Assembly (NCBI GenBank): GCA_041164425.1
Contig: JBEAPO010000166.1
Coordinates: 1-23,996, forward strand
DNA length: 23,996 nt
Reading direction: 5' to 3'
DNA from: F1-20-MAGs119 sp041164425
Lineage (GTDB): Bacteria > Actinomycetota > Acidimicrobiia > Acidimicrobiales > Ilumatobacteraceae
Both the position numbers and the translations under genes were made by a program. How positions within the stretch are numbered: position 1 is the stretch's first letter; each line of letters begins with the position of its first letter. The notes beneath the pieces are model-generated. The model was not told the DNA's origin, searched no databases, and saw only the letters and a list, made by a program, of their open reading frames with translations. Positions 14,818 to 21,104 of this stretch are shown here, one piece after another.

Positions 14818-15594
14818 TCAACGACCGAAGTCGAAAACTGCGACCTCGCCCAGAGCGGCAACGAAATTCGCAACCGCGGACTCGAACATTGCCTTGCCCA
14901 TTTGCGCCGTGGCATGCGTCGGGTCGCCGATGTGGCCTTCAGGGAAGAAGTCGTTGGACAACCAGCCGAAGCTGACGGTGCCCCCGAAGCGGACGTAGCG
15001 GTTGTCGGCGATCTTCTCGGGGATCCTGCGGACGGCTTTCGACATGTCGACGAGGTCGGGTCGCAGGTGCAGCATCACGGCCGTTTCGTCGGTGCCGCCG
15101 TGGACACCCATGCCGAGTTCGCTCGCGGCCGACGCCCCACCTTGGTCGGGGGGAATCGAGGGGTGCGTCGTGAATGTTTGCAGGCCGTGGTGCAGGCGCA
15201 GTTCACGGTTGGCCACATTGAGGAGCGCCGAGTTGCCACCGTGACCGTTCAAGAACACGATCTTGCGCGAATTGGTGCGCGCGATGCTGCGGCCGATGTC
15301 ATCGAGCACGGCGAGCAGGGTGGTGGGCGACAACCACACGGTGCCCGGTGCCCAGGCATGTTCGTTCGACTTGGTGTACGACAGCGTCGGAAGCAACCAC
15401 AGGTCGAGATTCGCCGGTGCGGCTGCCACGGCGGCCTCGGCAACAGCGGTGGCAATCACCTCGTCGGTGTTCAACGGTAGGTGCGGTCCGTGTTGTTCGA
15501 TTGCGCCGAGTGGCTGGATGAAGACCGAATTCGCAGTGATGCGACGATCGACATCGGGGCCGCGAAGTTCTCCCAATCGTTGCGGTTCAGCCAT
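14818..15594 (-). CDS. Creatininase family amidohydrolase
   Basis: A 258-residue metal-dependent hydrolase. Metal-ligand motifs are visible: Glu33 and His35 in GAIEQHGPHLPLNTD (with Asp44), His118 in FLNGHGGN, and the HGGTDETAVML motif with Glu170, equivalent to H-A-x-x-x-E-T in the family. Creatininase, formamidopyrimidine deformylase and MftE belong to this group, so it probably opens or deformylates a cyclic or formyl amide. Mycofactocin MftE is less likely because no other mft gene is present. The ATG at 15594 is preceded by TAGGCT and seven bases, a leaderless arrangement. It faces the small TIGR03792-like gene tail to tail and is divergent from the FAD oxidoreductase. Confidence 0.92.
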   Translation of the reverse strand: MAEPQRLGELRGPDVDRRITANSVFIQPLGAIEQHGPHLPLNTDEVIATAVAEAAVAAAPANLDLWLLPTLSYTKSNEHAWAPGTVWLSPTTLLAVLDDIGRSIARTNSRKIVFLNGHGGNSALLNVANRELRLHHGLQTFTTHPSIPPDQGGASAASELGMGVHGGTDETAVMLHLRPDLVDMSKAVRRIPEKIADNRYVRFGGTVSFGWLSNDFFPEGHIGDPTHATAQMGKAMFESAVANFVAALGEVAVFDFGR

Positions 15595-15601
15595 CGACCC
15601 G

Positions 15602-15607
15602 AGCCTA
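15602..15607 (-). promoter_or_regulatory. -10 element of leaderless promoter for the creatininase-family gene
   Basis: TAGGCT on the minus strand is followed by seven bases and the ATG at 15594. It faces the plus-strand -10 element at 15617-15622 across nine bases. Confidence 0.5.
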
Positions 15608-15616
15608 TCCCTGTGG

Positions 15617-15622
15617 GATACT
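15617..15622 (+). promoter_or_regulatory. -10 element of leaderless promoter for the FAD oxidoreductase
   Basis: GATACT is followed by seven bases and the ATG at 15630. It keeps the key A and T at the second and last positions. There is no Shine-Dalgarno sequence. Confidence 0.45.
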
Positions 15623-15629
15623 TCGGTTT

Positions 15630-17195
15630 ATGTCCTCGACACATTCGCTCGAGTCGCGCTTCGATGCGCTGATCGTGGGTGGGGGGCACAACGGCCTGGT
15701 GTGCGCGGCCTACCTCGCGCAATCGGGAATGAAGGTTCTCGTCATCGAGGCACGCGACGAGGTCGGTGGAACTGCGGCATCGGAATCGTTTGCCGGGGTG
15801 ACGGTCAACATCTGCAACTGCGACCACCTCACTTTCAGAACGGCGGGCATCAGCGACGATCTCGGCCTCGACCGCCACGGCCTGCGTTACATCGACGTGG
15901 ACCCCGCACAACTGGCCACTTCGTGGTCGGACAGGCGCGTGTGGCCGATGTTCCATGATCTCGACCGCCAACTCGATGTAATTCGTCGGTTCTTCCCCGG
16001 CGAAGTCGACGGCTACCGCAACTATGCGAAAGCTGCGATGCCGGTCGTCGAACTGATTCTCGAAGCGGGAAGCCAACCACCGACACGTGCGTCGTTGATC
16101 GGGAAGGTCGTCGCCAAGCGCGGTCGTGGCGCATCGACGATGTTGAAGTGGAGTCGCATGTCGTCGGCGCAGGTGTTGCGACAGTTCTTCTCGAGTGAAC
16201 TGCTCATTGCGCCATCGCTCGTGATGGGCCCGACCGTCTGGGGTGTCTCACCGCACACACCGGGAACCGGGCTCGGCGCGCTCGTCTACGCGATGCGTCA
16301 CGTCGCAACGGTTGGTCGGCCCGTCGGTGGCAGCGGCATGGTGCCGATCACCTTGCGTCGCAGTATCGAATCGAACGGCGGGGTTGTCGCGACGTCGACG
16401 ATGGTGTCGGGCATCCTTTGCGAAGGCGAGGCCGTGCGTGGCGTCGAACTCACCGACGGGCGCACCATCGAGGCACCGATCGTGGTCTCTGCATGCAACC
16501 CGCACGACACGTTCCTCAAATGGCTTCGCAACCCGCCGGCTTCGGCGAAACCGCTCGTCGACAAGTGGAGCAACACACCGCACTACGAGGGCTACGAGTC
16601 GAAGATCGATGCGCGCATCACGCGCAAACCCGTCCTGCGCGACATCGACGCCGACACTCTCCGTGATCTCGGCGCCGACCCATTGGCGGCAACGATGGTC
16701 GTTGCGCCGACGACGGAAGATCTGCACGTCGGCTTCGGCAAGATCGCGTCGGGCGAAATTCTCGACCGTCCGGCGATGCTGGTGAATCTGCCCTCGGTCG
16801 CAGACCCCACGATGTCGAATGGTGTCGACGAAGTGTTCAGCCTCGAGGCACTGTTCACCCCGTACTCGTTCCGAGGTGGTTGGGAGTCAGACGTCGAACC
16901 GCGACGCTGGCTCGAGCTGTATTCCGACTTGGTAGAGCCGGGTTTCCTCGACTCGATCGCCGAATGGCGTTGCATGACGCCGGCAAAGTACGAAACAGAG
17001 TTCTTCCTGCCGCAGGGCCACGCCACCAGCTTCGCGGGTGGTCCGCTTGCCGCACTGCTGAACACCAACCCGGAGCTCACACGATACGCAACGCCGGTAA
17101 AAGGGCTCTATCTCACGGGCGCGGCAACGTTTCCTGGCGCGGGTGTGTGGGGGGCAAGCGGCAAGAACGCCGCGCTCACGATTTTGCGGCGATAA
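15630..17195 (+). CDS. FAD-dependent oxidoreductase, phytoene desaturase/PYROXD2-like
   Basis: A 521-residue flavoprotein of the COG1233 type. The N-terminal dinucleotide-binding motif is ALIVGGGHNGLVCAAYLA (residues about 13-30) with the strand-ending Glu in VLVIEARDEVGG. The C-terminal FAD motif is KGLYLTGAATFPGAGVWGA. The middle domain (about 90-400) would hold the substrate. Members dehydrogenate carotenoids or other lipids, but this PYROXD2-like branch has no settled substrate, and no carotenoid synthesis genes are nearby. The ATG at 15630 follows GATACT and seven bases. The 3' end overlaps the convergent Rid-family gene by 20 bp (17176-17195). It is divergent from the creatininase-family gene across a 35-bp gap. 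Confidence 0.92.
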   Translation: MSSTHSLESRFDALIVGGGHNGLVCAAYLAQSGMKVLVIEARDEVGGTAASESFAGVTVNICNCDHLTFRTAGISDDLGLDRHGLRYIDVDPAQLATSWSDRRVWPMFHDLDRQLDVIRRFFPGEVDGYRNYAKAAMPVVELILEAGSQPPTRASLIGKVVAKRGRGASTMLKWSRMSSAQVLRQFFSSELLIAPSLVMGPTVWGVSPHTPGTGLGALVYAMRHVATVGRPVGGSGMVPITLRRSIESNGGVVATSTMVSGILCEGEAVRGVELTDGRTIEAPIVVSACNPHDTFLKWLRNPPASAKPLVDKWSNTPHYEGYESKIDARITRKPVLRDIDADTLRDLGADPLAATMVVAPTTEDLHVGFGKIASGEILDRPAMLVNLPSVADPTMSNGVDEVFSLEALFTPYSFRGGWESDVEPRRWLELYSDLVEPGFLDSIAEWRCMTPAKYETEFFLPQGHATSFAGGPLAALLNTNPELTRYATPVKGLYLTGAATFPGAGVWGASGKNAALTILRR

Positions 17196-17574
17196 CAGAG
17201 ATCTCCATTTTCCATTCCGGCCGTGCGAGCGCGGGAACGGTGACGAGCGTGCTCGCGGCGAGATGCCCGCGCAGTGCCGTGTCGCGTGCAGACATCACTT
17301 CGCGCAGATCGTCGCTGAGTCCGGCCGTGGCCACCACGTACGTGGTCAGGGACACGATGTCTTCGACGCCCATGTTCCCCTCACTGAGGATCGCAGCGAT
17401 GTTGTGCCAGACCAATGCGGCCTGTTCGCCAATCGAGGTAGGGATGGTGCCGTCGGGTCGGGCGGGGACGACTCCCGACGTGAACACCAGCCGTGCGCCG
17501 GCAGGCACTTCGATGCCGTGCGCGTACGCCGCCGCCGGTGGGGCCATCGTCTCGGGGCGAAGTTCGCGGTTCAT
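17176..17574 (-). CDS. Rid family (YjgF/YER057c/UK114) protein
   Basis: A 132-residue protein with the Rid fold: LVFTSGVVPARPDG, EQAALVWHNIAAILSE, EDIVSLTTYVV and the closing MEISVIAA. RidA-type members deaminate reactive imines with a conserved Arg in the PARSTVEV segment. Here the corresponding stretch reads GHLAASTLVTV, so the Arg position is Ala108, and imine deaminase activity is doubtful; several Rid subfamilies lack this Arg. The ATG at 17574 is chosen because it gives the usual length and GAGCAT lies six bases upstream; a GTG at 17628 would add 18 residues and has no promoter-like spacing. It overlaps the convergent oxidoreductase by 20 bp and is divergent from the desaturase. Confidence 0.87.
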   Translation of the reverse strand: MNRELRPETMAPPAAAYAHGIEVPAGARLVFTSGVVPARPDGTIPTSIGEQAALVWHNIAAILSEGNMGVEDIVSLTTYVVATAGLSDDLREVMSARDTALRGHLAASTLVTVPALARPEWKMEISVIAAKS

Positions 17575-17580
17575 CGTCGA

Positions 17581-17586
17581 ATGCTC
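17581..17586 (-). promoter_or_regulatory. Possible -10 element for the Rid-family gene
   Basis: GAGCAT on the minus strand lies six bases before the ATG at 17574. It retains only the A at position two and the final T of the TAnnnT pattern, so it is the weakest of the series. Confidence 0.25.
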
Positions 17587-17628
17587 GCAGTCGAACGCGC
17601 CACGGTCAATTGCGGCCGGATGCTCCAC

Positions 17629-17634
17629 TAGTTT
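17629..17634 (+). promoter_or_regulatory. -10 element of leaderless promoter for the desaturase-Rieske operon
   Basis: TAGTTT is followed by seven bases (TTGTTTC) and the GTG at 17642. There is no Shine-Dalgarno sequence. This spacing picks the GTG out of a frame that stays open far upstream. Confidence 0.55.
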
Positions 17635-17641
17635 TTGTTTC

Positions 17642-18655
17642 GTGCGCGACTACACGGTGGGTGGACCAGAGGCGGCGACAGCCGCGGCGAAAGGTCTGGT
17701 CGAGGCCGACTGGTACAAGCCGAACATCGACCGCGCAACGATGAAGGCATTGATGGCGCGCAGCAACGGTATCGCTGCGCGCGACACGGTGATCTGGCTG
17801 CTTCTTCTCGTCTGTTCCGGTGTTCTTGCCTATCTGTCGTGGGGAACGTGGTGGGCCATTCCGGCGTTCGCGGTCTACGGCGTGTTGTACGGATCGGCAA
17901 GCGACGCGCGTTGGCACGAGTGTGGCCACCGTACGGCCTTTCGTTCACGTCTCGCCAACGACGTGATCTATCACGTCGCTGCTTTCATGGACTATCGCGA
18001 ACCGGTCAGTTGGCGCTGGAGTCATGCACGTCACCACAGCGACACGATCATCGTCGGACGTGACCCCGAGATCGCCTTCCAACGCGGCGCGCCCTTGTTC
18101 GCCACGTTCCTCGACTTGTTCGCGGTGCGCTCGGTCTTCTTCGAGTCGAAGAAGATCTTCATGAACGCGTTCGGTCGACCGACCACCGAGCAGGCGGACT
18201 TCCAGCCCGCTGAGGAGATGCGCGGGAGCTACCTCTGGTCGCGGATCTACATTGCGATTTTCGGTGCCGTCGTCGCATGGTGTGTCGTCGTCGAGTCGGT
18301 GCTTCCCGCCATGTTCATCGGATTGCCGATGTTCTATGGACGATGGCTCATGGTTGTGTACGGCATTACGCAGCACGCGGGTCTGGCCGAAGATGTGCTC
18401 GACCACCGCTTAAATACGCGCACCGTCATGATGAACCGTGTGAACAGGTTCATGTACCTCAACATGAACTTTCACCTCGAACACCACATCTTTCCGACGG
18501 TGCCATACCACGCTCTGCCGAAGCTTCACGCGGCAGTCGCTGATCAGTTGCCAACCCCGCACCGCAGTATCTGGCATGCGATCCGTGAGATCGTGCCCGT
18601 CCTTGCCCGCCAGAAGAAAGACCAATCGGTCGTGCTCGCGCGGGTGTTGCCGTGA
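17642..18655 (+). CDS. Membrane fatty-acid desaturase family protein
   Basis: A 337-residue di-iron membrane desaturase/hydroxylase. All three histidine boxes are present: HECGH (92-96), HARHH (128-132) and HLEHH (278-282), plus QHAGLAEDVLDH in the loop before the third box. Hydrophobic spans at about 50-66, 70-86, 203-220 and 221-240 fit the usual two hairpins. It would desaturate or hydroxylate a lipid or other hydrophobic substrate using O2 and two electrons. The open frame begins at 16880 within the oxidoreductase gene, but GTG 17642 is the likely start from the -10 element and the lack of similarity upstream. It overlaps the Rieske ferredoxin gene as GTGA, which suggests the ferredoxin is its electron donor. 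Substrate and regiochemistry are unknown. Confidence 0.92.
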   Translation: MRDYTVGGPEAATAAAKGLVEADWYKPNIDRATMKALMARSNGIAARDTVIWLLLLVCSGVLAYLSWGTWWAIPAFAVYGVLYGSASDARWHECGHRTAFRSRLANDVIYHVAAFMDYREPVSWRWSHARHHSDTIIVGRDPEIAFQRGAPLFATFLDLFAVRSVFFESKKIFMNAFGRPTTEQADFQPAEEMRGSYLWSRIYIAIFGAVVAWCVVVESVLPAMFIGLPMFYGRWLMVVYGITQHAGLAEDVLDHRLNTRTVMMNRVNRFMYLNMNFHLEHHIFPTVPYHALPKLHAAVADQLPTPHRSIWHAIREIVPVLARQKKDQSVVLARVLP

Positions 18656-18969
18656 CCGAATCGCGCTGGCATCAGGTCGGTGCGACCGACGACGTTATGC
18701 GTGACGATGTCATCGGCGTCACCGTGGGTGAAACCGCTGTCGCGATCATCCGCACCGCCGACGACCGGGTCTTCGCTGTCGATGCAGTGTGCACCCACGG
18801 TCGCGCGTCGCTCACCGAAGGATTCGTCGACGGAACGGAAATCGAGTGTCCGAAGCACAACGGGCGTTTCGACGTCACCACGGGTGATGCAATCGCGAGC
18901 CCCGCTCGGGTTGCCCTGCGGACATTTCCGTGTCGCGTGGACAACGGATGCATCGAAGTGCAGTTGTGA
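18652..18969 (+). CDS. Rieske-type [2Fe-2S] ferredoxin
   Basis: A 105-residue single-domain Rieske protein. The cluster ligands are Cys47 and His49 in CTHG and Cys66 and His69 in CPKHNGRFD, a C-x-H-x16-C-x2-H arrangement like that of dioxygenase ferredoxins of the biphenyl/naphthalene type. It is soluble, with no membrane segment or twin-arginine signal. It starts with GTG at 18652, overlapping the desaturase stop by four bases, so the two proteins are probably made in similar amounts. It most likely passes electrons to the desaturase; a matching ferredoxin reductase is not in the window. A small-molecule nitrite-reductase-type (NirD-like) role is less likely from this context. Confidence 0.93.
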   Translation: MTESRWHQVGATDDVMRDDVIGVTVGETAVAIIRTADDRVFAVDAVCTHGRASLTEGFVDGTEIECPKHNGRFDVTTGDAIASPARVALRTFPCRVDNGCIEVQL

Positions 18970-19005
18970 CGCCGGCGGCGTGACCGAGTGGCGACAGCCG
19001 CCGCG

Positions 19006-19284
19006 TCAGCCTTTCGCAGCGATGAGGGAAAAGAGGGCGATGAACGCCCCCGAGAAGATTCCCACGGCAGCCCACAGCCCATGGACAATCGAATCAATGC
19101 GCTTTTCGATGAAGGAAAATCGGGTGTTCATCTCGCCTCGGAGATGCTCGACATCCACGGAACGGGCAACGTCCGACCATCCACTGGGCGGCAAGTGTTC
19201 CATCAACGTGTCGGCCACTGGCTCCCCCAATCGAGTCCGGAGTTCCTTGTGCATTTCGTCGCGGGCAGATTCACTGACTGTCAC
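19006..19284 (-). CDS. Small protein with C-terminal membrane helix
   Basis: A 92-residue protein in three parts: a charged N-terminal helix (about 1-25), the motif HLPPSGWSDVA (about 30-40), an amphipathic stretch VDVEHLRGEMNTRFSFIEKRIDSI that may form a coiled coil, and a single C-terminal hydrophobic helix GLWAAVGIFSGAFIALFSLIAA. I believe it belongs to a family of small actinobacterial proteins with an LPPxGWxDVA-like motif, whose function I do not know. The GTG at 19284 has AAGGGA six bases upstream; the frame continues to 19392, but that extension lacks the expected features. It is divergent from the alkylsulfatase-like gene (110 bp between starts). Confidence 0.7.
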   Translation of the reverse strand: MTVSESARDEMHKELRTRLGEPVADTLMEHLPPSGWSDVARSVDVEHLRGEMNTRFSFIEKRIDSIVHGLWAAVGIFSGAFIALFSLIAAKG

Positions 19285-19393
19285 TGTAGTTCCCTTCTGA
19301 ATCGGTGTCGTCGACGAGGGAATGTGTGCGGTCACGCGGGTTCGTCGGCAGACTTCCTCACGCGGTGTGAGAAACTTTGTCCGAGGGGGCAAA

Positions 19394-21088
19394 GTGACCG
19401 CACGTAGTTTCGAAGCCGATGGTCGGGCGACGGTTGTCGCGCCGAACGGTGCCCGTGTGCACCGCGATCACCTCGCCCAGAACGAAGTTGTTCGCCGGAA
19501 CTTTTATTCGGTGTGTCCCGGTGTCTGGTGTTTCGTCGGCAACGGATTGTCGAATCAAACGTTCATTGAGGCGCCCGACGGAATCATTGCCTTCGACACG
19601 GGCGACTCGGTACAGGAGATGGCGGCGGCACTCGTCGAACTTCGGCGCCACACCACGCGGCCGATCGCCGCGGTGGTCTACACCCACTTCCACTACGTCG
19701 ACGGAACGACTGCGGTGTTCGACGAGGCCAATCACGCCGAACCACTTCCGATTCATGGGCATCGTCGGATCGCCGCGAACAAGGTGCGGGCGGCGGGGGA
19801 GATCGGCCCGGCGTATGCACGCGGCCTCGTCGAGCAGTTCGGCATCGTCATGCCCGCCGAAGGCCCCGATGCCTTGGTCAACGTTGGTCTCGGTTTCCAC
19901 TACCGCAATCCTGCACATGCCCCCGCCACACCGGGTCACGTGCCGGTCACCCACGTGCTACCTGATTCCGGCGAAGTGTCGATTGCGGGAATGCGTGTAC
20001 TGGTGCAGCATTCACCGAGCGACAGTGACGACTCCTTCAACTTCCTGTTTCCCGACCTCGGTGTGTGCGTTCACAACACGGTGTGGCCGGCGTTGTTCAA
20101 CGTGTTCCCGATCCGGGGCGAGGAGTACCGCGATCCGCGTGTATTGATCCCCGGCATCGAGGGAATCATCGAGTGGGCCCCGGAACATCTGGTGGGAACG
20201 CACGGCCCACCGCTGTCGGGTCGCGAGAACATCCGTGCGATCTCCGAGCGGTACCGCGACTCGATCCAGTTCCTCTGGGACCAAACCGTCCGTGCTGCGA
20301 ACAAAGGATGGACGTCCGACGAGATTGCGAGTCGGGTCATCCTGCCCGATTCGTTCAATGTCGACTACCTGACGAGCGAACGGTACGGCGTTGCCGAGCA
20401 CCACGTGCGACAGATCCTCACCGGCCTGCGTGGCTGGTTCGACGGTGAAGAATCGAAGCTCTTTCCCGCCCCACCCGACGAAAGATTCGAGAAACTCATT
20501 GCGGGGTTCGGCGGTCGTGACGCCGTCGCTCGACAAGCAAGCGAAGCCTTCGACAACGACGACGTGCGGTGGGGAATCGAACTTGCCACCTGGCTTGTAC
20601 GTTCGGCTGATGCAACCGCCGCCGAACGTGATCTGCTCGCTCGTGGTCTGCGCTTGGTCGCCGAACGCACACCCTCGGCGAACATTCGCAACTGGGCGAT
20701 CACCCGGGCACGTCATCTCGACGGACAAACACCGATGGATCGCTACATGCGCCATACGTTCGGTTCGAAAGCCGTCGCCCACATCGGGTCCACCGATTTG
20801 ATCCACACCATGCGGGTTCTGCTCAACCCTGCCCGCGCGAACGGTGTCCGGGCACACCTGTGTTTCGTCGTCGACGACGAGTCGGCCGGCTTGCTCGTGC
20901 GCAACTGCGTCGCCGTTCCGACCGACGGTCGCGGTGCCGATGCAACCGCTTCGATGTCACGGGGCACTCTCTTGGCGATCTTGTCCGGCAAGCAACCGTG
21001 GTCGACGGCCGACATCACCATCACCGGTGATTCCGCAGCGGCCGAATCGGTGCGCGCATGCTTCGATCACGAGTGTCTGAGCGGTTGA
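19394..21088 (+). CDS. Metallo-beta-lactamase-fold alkylsulfatase-like protein
   Basis: A 564-residue protein with the BDS1/SdsA1 alkylsulfatase layout: an MBL-fold domain (about 45-275), an alpha-helical dimerisation domain (about 300-430, ending near DNDDVRWGIELATWL) and a C-terminal SCP2-like domain (about 440-560). The family cleaves primary or secondary alkyl sulfates. The metal motif is altered: the usual H-x-H-x-D-H is read here as H98-F-H100-Y-V-D-G, so the Asp/His pair is missing or displaced, while His270 in GTHGPP is kept. Activity on sulfate esters therefore needs testing. The GTG at 19394 has GAGGGGG four bases upstream; an ATG at 19322 is less likely. No signal peptide is seen. 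The arylsulfatase follows after 16 bp. Confidence 0.85.
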   Translation: MTARSFEADGRATVVAPNGARVHRDHLAQNEVVRRNFYSVCPGVWCFVGNGLSNQTFIEAPDGIIAFDTGDSVQEMAAALVELRRHTTRPIAAVVYTHFHYVDGTTAVFDEANHAEPLPIHGHRRIAANKVRAAGEIGPAYARGLVEQFGIVMPAEGPDALVNVGLGFHYRNPAHAPATPGHVPVTHVLPDSGEVSIAGMRVLVQHSPSDSDDSFNFLFPDLGVCVHNTVWPALFNVFPIRGEEYRDPRVLIPGIEGIIEWAPEHLVGTHGPPLSGRENIRAISERYRDSIQFLWDQTVRAANKGWTSDEIASRVILPDSFNVDYLTSERYGVAEHHVRQILTGLRGWFDGEESKLFPAPPDERFEKLIAGFGGRDAVARQASEAFDNDDVRWGIELATWLVRSADATAAERDLLARGLRLVAERTPSANIRNWAITRARHLDGQTPMDRYMRHTFGSKAVAHIGSTDLIHTMRVLLNPARANGVRAHLCFVVDDESAGLLVRNCVAVPTDGRGADATASMSRGTLLAILSGKQPWSTADITITGDSAAAESVRACFDHECLSG

Positions 21089-21104
21089 TGCGAATGGTGA
21101 AAAA

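Noticed and set aside
14818..15594. MftE and a mycofactocin cluster
   Set aside because: The creatininase-family protein alone is not enough; no mftA, mftB, mftC, mftD or mftF is present in the window.
9083..17574. A Rut-type uracil degradation pathway (RutA-like LLM plus RutC-like Rid protein)
   Set aside because: No RutB, RutD, RutE, RutF or RutG counterpart is seen, the Rid protein lacks the catalytic Arg, and the monooxygenase shows no RutA-specific feature that I can identify.
17176..17628. Longer Rid-family gene starting at GTG 17628
   Set aside because: The extra 18 residues do not resemble the family N-terminus, and there is no -10 element at the spacing seen for other starts; the ATG at 17574 fits better.
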